Origin: Rhynchopus euleeides | Lineage: Eukaryota > Euglenozoa > Diplonemea > Diplonemida > Diplonemidae | DNA: 64,000 nucleotides | Direction: 5' to 3' | Assembly: GCA_963210315.1 (NCBI GenBank) | Contig: OY723315.1 | Coordinates: 1,240,001-1,304,000 of the forward strand | In this document: piece after piece, positions 24,346 to 34,433 of the stretch | Numbering within the stretch: position 1 is the first letter of the stretch | Layout: each line of letters starts with the position of its first letter | The notes under the pieces: generated by a model | What the model saw: the letters and a program-made list of their open reading frames with translations, nothing else | The model's database searches: none | Told to the model about the DNA's origin: nothing | Made by a program: the position numbers and the translations under genes

Positions 24346-24878
24346 GGAGTGTTTGTCTCCACAGCCAAGCTGCCGCTCTGCTGCGGCGTGCGGAGGTGTT
24401 GCTTCAGGGTGTCGAGGAGGAGGCGGGGGAAGAGGGTTGTGCCGACGTCTCCCCACTGCTCGCCGTGCTGCGGCTGGAGCTCGACGCTGCGGAGCGGGCC
24501 GCGGTGGCGGCGGGGGTGGGGGTGGAGGAGGAGGAGGGGGAGGGCCGCCCTGATGCTGACACAGTGGAGTGCAGTGCGGTGTGGGGTGCCGCATCCCATC
24601 GCGCCACAGGCAGCCCCTTGGGGTTTGCTGGAGGAGGAGGAGAAGGCGGGGGTGGCGAAGGCAGAGAGGGTCGCCCCTCTGGAGGAAGACATGACCCTGG
24701 AGTGGGTGTGTGTCTTGAAGGTGGTGGTGGTGGTGGTGGTGCAACCGTGTGCTTGAGCCTGGAGGAGGAAAACGCCAGCCTCCGTGAGGAGAACTCTGCC
24801 TTGCGTGCGGAGAATGCGCGGCTGATGTCCATCCTGAACCGGGTCAAGCAGGGGTGTGCTGCGTTGGAGGAGTTGTAG
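23064..24878 (+). CDS. TPR and coiled-coil protein, copy 4 of 4
   Basis: Last of the four identical 604-aa genes, followed by M copy 5 and then the ribosomal oxygenase gene. This copy was presumably next to the right-hand M before amplification, although the identity of all four makes the founder copy impossible to tell. Confidence 0.8.
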
Positions 24879-25005
24879 AGCCTTGGAGGAGGAGGAGGTG
24901 GAGGTGGTGGTGGTGGGGAGGGGGGGGGGGTTTCCCCTCCCCCCTCCACCCTTCCCACCAACACCCCTCCCCCCCAGAGGGCTGTGTCCAGGGGGGGGGG
25001 GGGGG

Positions 25006-26154
25006 TAGGGGGGGTCAAATGCCACCCTTTTACGTGGACAAACACGATTTTTCAAAAAACCGGCGCAGAGGCCCCAAAGCCCCCGTAAACCCTCCAAACC
25101 CCCCCAGATCGGTCCGGAAACCCATCGAACCCCACTTTTCCACCATTCCGGGCACCTCAGGTGCCCGAATTGGGGTACCTAAATTTTGTGCCACCGTTTG
25201 GTACCGTACAGTGCCACTGTGTGGGAGGTTGGAAAAGAAAATGCCCCAACACACCACATCTGAGGGTTGCAATGCATGTTGCTTGCCAACCACGTCATCC
25301 GGTGGGTGTCAGGCGCTATGTAGGTGGCATTAGCCAGGTCTTCGATGTGTTCTGGCTTGTATATATACCTCCCTGCCACCATGCACCGGGAGGCTGCCTG
25401 TAGGTACGGAACAGTCCAGATGGTCGTGTGATTCCTGTGCAGCAGTGCTCCACAACCGGGATGTGTTGACAACGACTGTTGCAACACGAGCTGTACATTC
25501 CGGGAACACATGAAGTGCGCTGTCGTGGTACCCATTGTGCCAGAATTGGTAGTTGCTGCGGTCTACTTTGCCTGGCCCAAGAGCACTGGTACTGAACGGT
25601 GCAATATGCGTGGCGAGGTGAATACAACGGAAGCGCGCAAAGTCAATACAGCTCTCGGATGGCGGGTGGTGGTGCCACTAGTGTGTGACGTTCACTCGAG
25701 GATACAACGCATCACAATGAATCAGCAACCGTGGACCGAGTACAATACGCTCTCTGTGGCTGGTGTGGGGGACAAAGGCAGTGCCTGTGCCGCAGGCAGG
25801 GAGGTATATATACAAGCCAGAACACATCGAAGACCTGGCTAATGCCACCTACATAGCGCCTGACACCCACCGGATGACGTGGTTGGCAAGCAACATGCAT
25901 TGCAACCCTCAGATGTGGTGTGTTGGGGCATTTTCTTTTCCAACCTCCCACAGTGGCACTGTACGGTACCAAACAGTGGCACAAAATTTAGGTACCCCAA
26001 TTCGGGCACCTGAGGTGCCCGGAATGGTGGAAAAGTGGGGTTCGATGGGTTTCCGGACCGATCTGGGGGGGTTTGGAGGGTTTACGGGGGCTTTGGGGCC
26101 TCTGCGCCGGTTTTTTGAAAAATCGTGTTTGTCACCCCCATTTGACCCCCCCTA
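25006..26154. mobile_element. Element M, copy 5
   Basis: Closes the tandem array. The left half is identical to copies 2-4. The right half differs from all the others (GAGGTATATATAC, GGCTAATGCC, CTGTACGGTACC, a 2-bp shorter CCCACAGTGG). It is therefore one parent of the chimeric internal copies. Confidence 0.95.
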
Positions 26155-26523
26155 GGGGGGGGGGTGCAGGGAAACGTATATACACTGAGGGTCTCTCAAG
26201 AACGAGTTTGCCGGGGGGGTTACTGGGTGTCGGCATCCTCGCCCTTTCTTCTCCATCGATGCCATCTTCCCCCCCCCCCCCCCCCGCCCCATCCTTTGTG
26301 GTTTGCATCCATGATGAGCCGCATCGCCTCCCGCATCAAACCTCACCCCACCCCCTCTGCAGACGGGTCACGCAAGGGCCTTTCTCTCCCCTCCTTTGGC
26401 TGAGCGGGGTTGACAACACACAACACACACACAGCAACAGCCCTTGTTGTTGCTTTCCCCCCCCCTGCTTCCTTCTCTTTACACACAAAACAAACCCCGG
26501 GGGGTTTATTTCATTTATCGACA

Positions 26524-28143
26524 ATGTCTGCGCTCGACAAGGTGAACGCGCTGCGGAAGCGCCTGGGGAAGTCCCCCTCCGGCGGGGGGAATGCCTCCGG
26601 GAAGAAGCGCGCCCAGGGCGGGGCAGCCGGCGGCGCCGCGAAGAAGCAGCGCAAGGCAGCCGACCTCCAGGGGATCGACTGGCTCCTCTCTGCCCCTGGC
26701 ATGAACCGGGAGAAGTTCTTCGCAAACCACTGGGAGAAGAAGGGGGTTTGGGTGAAGCGCAGCAACAAGCAGTACTACAACGACCTCCTCCCTGGCCTCG
26801 GCAGCGTGGAGAAGCTGTGGGAGAGGATGGAGCGGGGGGAGGTGAAGGTCAACAGGCTGAACCTCTTCCGCTGCCTGGATCAGAACACGAAGGAGACCCC
26901 GGAGCCTCCACCGCAGACCTGGCAGGAGGTGAAGAAGCTGTTCGAGGAGGGGTGGAGCATGCAGTGGCTGCAGCCGCAGCACGAAGATGACCACCTCGCC
27001 CGCATCACCAGCATCCTCGAGTCGCACTTCGGTGCCCTCGTCGGGGTTAACGCCTACCTCACCTCCCCCGGGACACAGGGCCTCGCCCCACACTACGACG
27101 ACGTGGAGGTGTTTGTCCTGCAGCTCTCCGGCTCCAAGCAGTGGTCCCTCCACGCCTCGACGAAGCAGTCCCCCTTTTCCCCCGAAGCCCAGACGCTCCC
27201 CCGCTACACATCGACCGACCTGCAGATGGACCTGCTCTCCCCTGCCTGCCTCACGCCTAAGCTGGAGAGGGGTGACCTCCTGTATTTCCCCAGGGGAACC
27301 ATCCACTACGCACCGTCTGTTGGGGACGAGCCGTCGATCCACCTCACCATTTCGACATACCAGAGGGTGTGCAACTATGAAGTGGTGCAGAAGGCGTTTG
27401 AGGAGGTGATGTCGATGCTGTGGTCGGAGGATGAGAATCTGCGTCGCGGGATTCCTCTCCTCTCCACCTCGATGGGGGCGGACCTTTCCGGGGTTGGGAA
27501 GACCGTCTCCGCAGCCCTGCAGAAGGCGGGGAAGGTCGCCTCGGAGCACCGGGGCGATTTCACAGACCTCGCGATGCAGCAGGTTGCGACGGATTTCGTC
27601 TCCTGCAGGCACCCCCCGTTCATCGCCCCTCCCGCCGGCACCCCCTTCGTGGAGATCAGCGCCATGTCGAAGGTTGTCCTCCCCGACCCCTCCGTCATCA
27701 CAGCGGCCGAGCTTCCCCCGGATGGGGAGTCGAATGAGGTTGTGTTCTCCCTCCTGCACTGCATCTTCAACAAGCGTGAGATGCACATGCTGGGCAAGGC
27801 ACCCGATGAGGTTGGGGAGGAGGCCAAGGGGGAGGACGAAGGGGAGGGCGAAGAAGACGAGGAGGACGAAGAGGAGGAGGAGGAGGAGGAGGACGAGGAG
27901 AACAATATCATTGTCGACGCGGCGACCTGCCAGGTTGTGAAGGCGCTGTGCAAGCGGAGCCCGAAGCTGCCCCTGGCGTGCAGCAAGCAGGCGGAGTTTG
28001 ACTGGGGTGCTGCGCCCACCCTGGCCCAGGTGATGAAGGATGCTGGTGTGTCCGCCTCGCCGGGGAGCCCCGAGTTTCTGAACATCTGCGGGGCTCTGTC
28101 GGAGCTGCACAGCCTCCACATCGTTTGGGCGAAGAACGTCTGA
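26524..28143 (+). CDS. JmjC ribosomal oxygenase (RIOX/NO66-MINA53 type)
   Basis: A 539-aa Fe(II)/2-oxoglutarate-dependent oxygenase of the family that hydroxylates His residues of ribosomal proteins in animals and Arg in bacteria (YcfD). The domain order fits: a Lys-rich, probably nuclear or nucleolar N-terminus (residues 10-45), the FFANHWEKKGVWVKR lead-in (65-79), the JmjC fold with iron ligands His190 and Asp192 in GLAPHYDDVEVFVLQ, and the distal His261 in FPRGTIHYAP. The acidic run at about 435-460 (mostly Glu and Asp) and a C-terminal winged-helix-like part follow. All three metal ligands are present, so it should be active. The start at 26524 follows an A-rich context; the frame is open upstream to 26410 without homology. 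No introns. It lies 370 bp after M copy 5. Confidence 0.88.
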   Translation: MSALDKVNALRKRLGKSPSGGGNASGKKRAQGGAAGGAAKKQRKAADLQGIDWLLSAPGMNREKFFANHWEKKGVWVKRSNKQYYNDLLPGLGSVEKLWERMERGEVKVNRLNLFRCLDQNTKETPEPPPQTWQEVKKLFEEGWSMQWLQPQHEDDHLARITSILESHFGALVGVNAYLTSPGTQGLAPHYDDVEVFVLQLSGSKQWSLHASTKQSPFSPEAQTLPRYTSTDLQMDLLSPACLTPKLERGDLLYFPRGTIHYAPSVGDEPSIHLTISTYQRVCNYEVVQKAFEEVMSMLWSEDENLRRGIPLLSTSMGADLSGVGKTVSAALQKAGKVASEHRGDFTDLAMQQVATDFVSCRHPPFIAPPAGTPFVEISAMSKVVLPDPSVITAAELPPDGESNEVVFSLLHCIFNKREMHMLGKAPDEVGEEAKGEDEGEGEEDEEDEEEEEEEEDEENNIIVDAATCQVVKALCKRSPKLPLACSKQAEFDWGAAPTLAQVMKDAGVSASPGSPEFLNICGALSELHSLHIVWAKNV

Positions 28144-28959
28144 GAGGGACGAGAGGTGCTGAGGTGAGGTGGTTGTGGTGGTGGTGATGCCCTGCTGACC
28201 CCCCTCCCGGTCCTTTCCCGCCTGTGTGTGGTGCAAATCTTGGAGAAGGCGAGTGAGCCGAAAAATGGTATTTTGTCAAGAACACCAGTTTTTTGGTGAT
28301 GTTCTGCAAAGGATTTGCACGGGTGTGTGTGTGGGGGGGGGGAGTGTACAGTTTTCCTGCGTTCTGAGCACAGCTCACCCCAAAGACAAAAGTAGTCACG
28401 CTCTGCAAGAGTCTGCTCGCGGATCTGCGAGAGTGTGCGCATATTCTGCCAACACGCCGAGATCTTTGAAGAGGCCTCGCCAGATTCGTTTGAAGATCAG
28501 AGATCTTGCTCCCCACCCACCCCAACCCCTACCCCCTTCCCTGCTTCCGCTTCTGCTTTATTTCCGTGAACCCCCTCCCCCCCTCCCCGTTGCAGCCGGT
28601 TTATCAATCTGCCAATTTGCCTCTGGCAGCGCCCCGTTAACAACGTACGTTTTCATCCGAATGGGGTGTATGTGTTCGATGGGCACAGTGAGGGAGGGGG
28701 GAAACAGGCATCCATGCTCAGCATTGTGTCCGCAGGGAGGAGAGGGGGGGAGGGGGGGGCGTGGGGGGGCGCGAGCAAAGAAACAAATCAGCTTATCACA
28801 AGGAACGGGAAGGAAAGCCAGTGCCCACCCCTCCCCTCCCCTCCCCTCCCCTCCCCTCCCCTCCCCTCCCCTCCCCTCCCCTCCCCAACCTTTGCGAGGT
28901 ATCCGGGCCAGACATGCCACCTCCAACACCACCACCACCACACCCACCCAGATCCGCAA
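28144..28959. other. Intergenic region with (CTCCC)n
   Basis: No gene is supported. It has a G run at 28333-28342 after the oxygenase gene, a second G-rich patch at 28744-28772, a pentanucleotide microsatellite (CTCCC)n at about 28827-28886, and an ACC-rich stretch immediately before the next start. It likely contains the 3' UTR of one gene and the promoter of the next. Confidence 0.6.
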
Positions 28960-31900
28960 ATGAATGCGGTGAAAGATTTCTTCGGAGGCGGGCCGAAGAA
29001 GGAGAGAGTGGTACTTGGGGAAGGGGGAGCCGTCTACAAGGTCGACACCGTCCTTAGCCATGAGAACGGCGTGAGGCTGGTCCAGGCACACACCTCCGAC
29101 GCGTCGGGCGAGACGCAACACACCACCATCAAGCGCACCACATGCAACGCGCAGGACGAAGCCCTTCTCTCCGCCCTCCGTGCCGAGGCGGAGATCCTCT
29201 CCGAGCTCTCCGATGAGCCACACCTCCTCCACCTCCTGGACCACGGAGAGGAGCAGTACCTTATAGAGGCGGAACAGCACCACCACGACCCCAGCGCTGA
29301 CCTCCAACACCCCAGCTCCGTCACGGCGGTTGATATCAGCGTTGCGACAGAGCTGTACGGCGAAAGCGCCCTGGCGTATTGCCAGAGGAAGCAGGAGCAC
29401 CGCTGCCGCGTCGCATCCTCCCCGGCGTATAACCCAGCGTCCGCCCCGTCTTTAGACCTCTTCGACACGCAGGAGCTGGCCCGGGTGTGCGACATCACGC
29501 TGGGGCTCTGCAGGGCGGTCTGCGCCCTCCACGGTTCGAACCCCCCTATCGCACACCGGGGGATCTCGCTTGAGAATGTCTTCTACACATCGGGCCCGCT
29601 CCCCAGCTGGGCAGCCGCGGTTGCGGGGGGCACCTCCTCTGCAGGCGGTGGTGGGAAACGCTCCCCCACGGGAGACAACGAGTCTGCCCCCACCACCGGG
29701 GCGACGTGGAAGTTAGGGAATCTCGCCTCTGCAACGAGGATGGCGATGCGGTGCGACACGCAGGACCAGGTCATGGCTGGGTTTGACGAGATCCAAAGGT
29801 GGACCCACGCTGCCTACCGAGCCCCTGAGATGGTCGACCTGTGGAGGAGAGCCCGCATCGACCAGCAGGCGGATGTCTGGGCCATCGGGGTTGTGTTTTA
29901 CGCCCTGCTCTTCCTCCAGCTCCCCTTCGATCCGGAGGAGCCCCAGTCCGCCCTGCAGGGGAAAATCCCCATCCCGGGGAACCTGAAGGGGCACCGCATC
30001 GAGGATATCCTCCACGGGGTGCTGAGCAAGGAGCCGCAGCACCGCCCCGACATCTGGACCCTCCACAATAAAATCCTGCAGCTCAGCAGGGAGTGCGGCG
30101 GGTCCACAACTCCCCCCTCCTCCGAGCTGCACCGCCCCGCCTTCTGGGTGGAGCAGCCCCTCGCCCCATGGTGCTCCGCTCCCCCGGAACCCCAGGACAC
30201 CTCCAGCACCTCCCCACGGCGTCTCTCCGGCAGCAGTGGCCTGGCGATCGACCCCTCCGCCACCTCTCTGGGGCAGGGTGGCTGTGACGACGGCCCGCTC
30301 GTCGCCCCCTCCACCCCGACCCTCGCAGGGGCAGGCCTTGCCGTGACGCAGGATGGTGTCCAGGAGATCTCGTTTGAGGCGATGCGGAGGTGTGGCTCCG
30401 CCCCACCCCCGGCAGTTGATATCCTGGCGGCGAGCGTGGAGAACCCTGTTATAGATGACTTTGATGAGGTTCCGCGGGTCCATCTGGTGTCAGATGACAC
30501 GCTCGACCCCCTTGCGGGGAGTAAGCTCTCCGCAGAAACATCTGGGGAACTGGCAGGGATCCCCCAATCATCCTCCGTGACTCTCTCCAGGAAAGGAGAA
30601 GGAAAGGTGCCCCGCACCGTCTCCGCCAAGCTGAAGGACTGGGCGGAGAAGCGGGGGTTTCCCGCAAAAACCCTCAAGCTCCTCCACTCCGACACACCCC
30701 ACGCCTGGGTTATCCGGTGCACCGACACGTCGTTCCGCAGTGTGAAGACCCTATACCTCGCAAAGCTTGTCATCCACGTCAAGGAGAAGATGCAGGAAGG
30801 CCTAGATGCCCACCCGCGGGTGAGGGGTGGCGAAACAGACTCATCTGGGGGTCTGACCCCTCCGGCCCGTGAGGCTGTTCGGACCATTCTCTACTACCTC
30901 CGCCTCCGCCCGGTGCATTACAACAGCCTTGTTGCGTATAAGGCGTTGTTTGTTATGCACCACCTCGCCCAGGAGCTAGGGTGCGACGTCCAGCGCCTTC
31001 TCTTCTCCTTCAGGAGGCAGCTCTTCGAGGAGATCTCTCAGAAATGGGCGGGGCTCGACGCGCTGAAGGATGACGAGGCGCAGAAGCACCTCCCCCTCCT
31101 CCACTGCCTCGTCACGGCCTACAGTGAGTATCTCCTGAAGCGGGTCGCCTACGTCGCCAAGGCGGGTTGCCTCCTCGCGCAGAACGACGAGGATGCGAGC
31201 CTCCTGTCGGACGTCTTCATCCGGGGGGTGGAGCTTGTGGAGGACATCAAACCACCCCTGTCGGGGAAGAGGGTGTTCCACAACCCGCTTCTGGTGAAGA
31301 TGGTGTTGGATCTGGATGCGATCAACCAAGGCCTCCTCACCGCGCCGCGGACCGGGCGGAGGTGGCTGCAGGTGGAGCCGGGGGTGCTGGAGGCGCGCGC
31401 CAAGTTTGAGGGGTTTGCGGAGCTCGTCTCGCAACACATGCCTGAGCTGCAGCTCTCTCCCAAGTCGGGTTACTCCGCCTCCCCCGCAGTCTCCCCGAGG
31501 TCAGGCGGGGGGTTGGCTGGCGCCATGACCCCCATCTCGGCCAGCCTGTTCCCCTCCGCACCCCCTGCCGAGCCGAACCACGGGGTTGCTGTGGGCGGCG
31601 GTGCAAACACAGCGTCGCGGCGGAGGCGGAACTCATTCAGCACGGTGGCGCCTGCCTACGCTGCGTCTGCCGCGGGTGATCCGGGGAATTCGGTTCTCAC
31701 GGGGTGCGACACGCCCCCGGGGATGCTGAGTGTCGAGAAGCACCCACAGCCCATGTCGCAGCCGTGCTCCCCAGCAAGGTCGAGGCTGTCGAGGAGGCAG
31801 TCCAGCGTAGTGGAGCCTGGGTTCGACGTGGAGGAGCTGTATTATATGCATACGATGAAGCGGTGCCACATCAGCTCCGTGCGGGATCTCCTCAAAATGG

Positions 31901-32771
31901 AAGGGAACGACCGCTGCTTCGACTGCCGTGACAGGAGGCGCGGCATCCTCTGGGCCTCCTCCAGCCTTGGCGTCTTTCTCTGCTCGGTGTGCGTGCGGTT
32001 CCACAGCCTTGTCCCCTTCTCCTCGGTGAAGGGGGTTGGCGATAGCTTCACCCCGCATGAGCTTGACATGCTGTCAAGAATAGGCAATGCGCGTGCCACG
32101 GATATCTGGCTCGGGGCGTTGGTGGGCGGGTCTCCCTCGCACGGCCTGGAGGAGGACAGGCAGCGCCTGGCCTCGTTGGACCCGGAGGGGGCGCCTGAGG
32201 AGTTTCAGGAGTTTATCTGCGCGAAGTATATCCAGAGGAAGTATATCGGGAACCTGCAGTCTCCCGAGCAGTCGGTGCACATCATGGACCTGCTGCAGGC
32301 GGAGCGGGGTGGGGGAGGTGCTGCTGGCGGCCTCGGGGAGCGGCAGGAGACGATGCCCCAGCAGGATGACAGCGCGTCGGGGGACCTGCTCCTCTTCACA
32401 CCGGAGAAGAAGCCGGCGGTGAGGCAGCCGTCGGATTCCAATGTCGAGATGGTATGCCATAGGGTGCCTTTTTGTGTGTTTTGCCCGGATTAGGCGACAC
32501 CGACACCAACACCAGCCAGGGGGGGGGGGGGTCGTGCCCAAGAAGCGGAAACGCTTTCAGTCAAACCCTTTTCCCCCCTTTCACCTTAAAAAAACCATCA
32601 GCCATGCCACCCATCCCTCCCACCACCCCACAGTTCTTCGACGCGGTGCGGCACGTGCCTTCTGGCGACGAGACTTCGCTGTTCGGCACACCCGAAAGGC
32701 TGGCAGCACAGCCGCCGCCCGGTGTGGTTCTGGAGAGCGAGCCATCCTTCCAGCTGCCCCCGGAGAATTGA
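28960..32771 (+). CDS. Pseudokinase-ANTH-ArfGAP fusion, predicted clathrin-adaptor scaffold
   Basis: Two exons, 28960-32451 and 32634-32771, with a GTATGC...CACAG intron, give 1209 aa; without splicing the frame stops at 32493. Residues about 10-400 resemble the NAK kinases (AAK1/BIKE/GAK): a Gly-rich loop, Lys58 in TTIKR, and YRAPEMVDLW and DVWAIGVVFYALLFLQLPF segments. The HRD motif is H199-R200-G201 and DFG is N254-L255-A256, so both catalytic Asp residues are missing. Residues about 550-830 look like an ANTH domain of the HIP1R/AP180 group (YNSLVAYKALFVMHHLAQEL). Residues about 965-1090 are an ArfGAP finger, C986-x2-C989-x18-C1008-x2-C1011, closest by eye to AGFG/Hrb (CFDC, DIWLGAL), with Ser at the Arg-finger position. 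All three families work in clathrin-coated vesicle traffic; the combination suggests a scaffold. Confidence 0.75.
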
Positions 32772-34433
32772 ACCCGCCTCTCGGCCGCTCTCTCCAGCAC
32801 ACATTCTCTCTCTTCTCTCTCGCGCCCTCTCTCTCTCCCCTTCCCCACCGCAAAAACCCGCCACACCTCCACCCACACGGTGAAGCTTGTTGGAGGGGCG
32901 GGGGGGGGGGGGGGGTGCACGCAACGCGCCGTGACCACCACCCCTGCTGTTGATGTGAGGTGAGGTGATTTCCGCCCGACACAGGCACCCCACACCCCCC
33001 CCCCCCCCCCCCCCCGCACTCACGTGGCGTTCTGCGTGCTGCACCGTCAGGAGGGATGTGCAGGGACTGCCATCATAGCACGACTGATGGCGCAGCCCTT
33101 GCCCCTCCGCGTAGCGCTGAGTTAGCCTCCAGACCTCTAACCCTAGCGGGGGCTTCTGCTGTGAGGCGGGGTGGGGGCGGGCAAAGTGGGGCCGTCCCCC
33201 CCCCCCCCCCCCCCAAACACACACAAAACAACCAACAACTCATCAGGCGCTAAGTCAGGTCTCTCTTCCGGTGGATCGTTTTCTATTTCGGTTGGTGTGC
33301 CCTGTTAAAAAAGGGGCGGACAATGCAACAGAGTGAGGGGGGGTGGTGGGGTGGAGAATAGGCTGGTGTATATTGTGTACATTTGGGGGGGGGGGGGTGA
33401 GAGGGGGGGGGATGGGGTGGGGTGGGTGGCTCGACAGGGGTGGGGGTGGGGAGGGAGAGAGGACCCCCTGCTCCCCCCCCCCCCCCCCCCCCCCCCCCGA
33501 CCCCCTCCACTCGCTTTTGAGGGTTTGTTTTTTTTGTCCTGTCTTCCTCTTCCTTGTTTTTACCGTCTGCGTTTGTTTTTTTTCATCTTTTCTCTCTCTT
33601 CTCTCTCTGGCTGCGGTTCACAAAACTAACTCACATACGTCTCTACCCACACCCACGCCCCATCCCCTGATGTACTTTCCGTCTCAGCTCAGGTGGTGGT
33701 GGCGGCCCCCCTGGAAGGGAACCGCTGCCGCCGCCTGGAAAGCCCAATGATGACATCCCCCCCACCCGCCTCTGTGTTATTCGGTGGTGTTAATCCGTGA
33801 AGCGGGTGGTGGTGGTGGTGATTCCAAACAATATTGAGTAAGAAAGGAGGGGGGTGGGGGTGGGGGGGGGGGGGAGGGTTCGGTGCGGCGTCCCCTCGCT
33901 ACAAAAGCTGGAGATGTGCACTGTTTTCAGTGCATTTTTTTCCCCCCTCTGTTTTTTTCGTGAGAAAAATTCGCCTAAACCCCTTTTGTTTGCCAAAAAA
34001 AAACCCCTGTCGGGTAGGGAGGGTAGGGAGGGACTTCACCCCCACCCTCCCACCCCACCCGCTCATCACGCTCAAGTTTCTGATTATACACTTTGTCCAT
34101 CGCCAGTCTGAATATATGCCTGATGTGCCGTCGCATGGCCGGTGCGCGAAGTCTCCTAGCTTGCGCTTTGTCATCCCACGGCACGCTGTGCCGAGGATTC
34201 AAGAAGAATGATCGAGGGTGCCCTCGATGTTGGCTGTTTCGTGTGACAATGGGCTTCAACAAAAAAATCAAAAAGACAACGTGGTGTTTGTCCTGGTTGG
34301 AATGGCTGCAACGTGCCGTAAAATCACTGGAAAAAGGAACCACTACACCTCTCTCTCTCTCTCTCTCTCTCTCTCGTATGCTTATAGTGTGAATATCCCC
34401 GAAACGAAAATACTCGCACCCCAAGGGTGTCGT
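32772..34433. other. Intergenic, homopolymer-rich
   Basis: No gene was found. It holds very long G and C runs (32898-32915, 33000-33016, 33191-33214, 33475-33499, 33860-33877), pyrimidine tracts and a (CT)n run at about 34351-34376. Short open frames here are low complexity. It separates the host fusion gene from a retroelement-like ORF on the other strand. Confidence 0.6.

Larger units (their letters stand above)
8461..25005 (+). repeat. Four tandem 4.14-kb units (element M + TPR gene)
   Basis: The block from one element M to the next is repeated four times with start-to-start distances of 4134-4138 bp, and a fifth M closes the array. Differences among units are almost all in homopolymer lengths, and the four encoded proteins are identical. 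The pattern is a recent tandem duplication. The internal M copies combine the left half of copy 5 with the right half of copy 1, which shows that exchange between M copies made the array. Confidence 0.95.

Noticed and set aside
8461-25005. Tandem units as a pure assembly artefact
   Set aside because: Small differences in homopolymer lengths distinguish the units, and the mosaic of diagnostic bases in element M is a logical recombination product. Read depth would settle the exact copy number.
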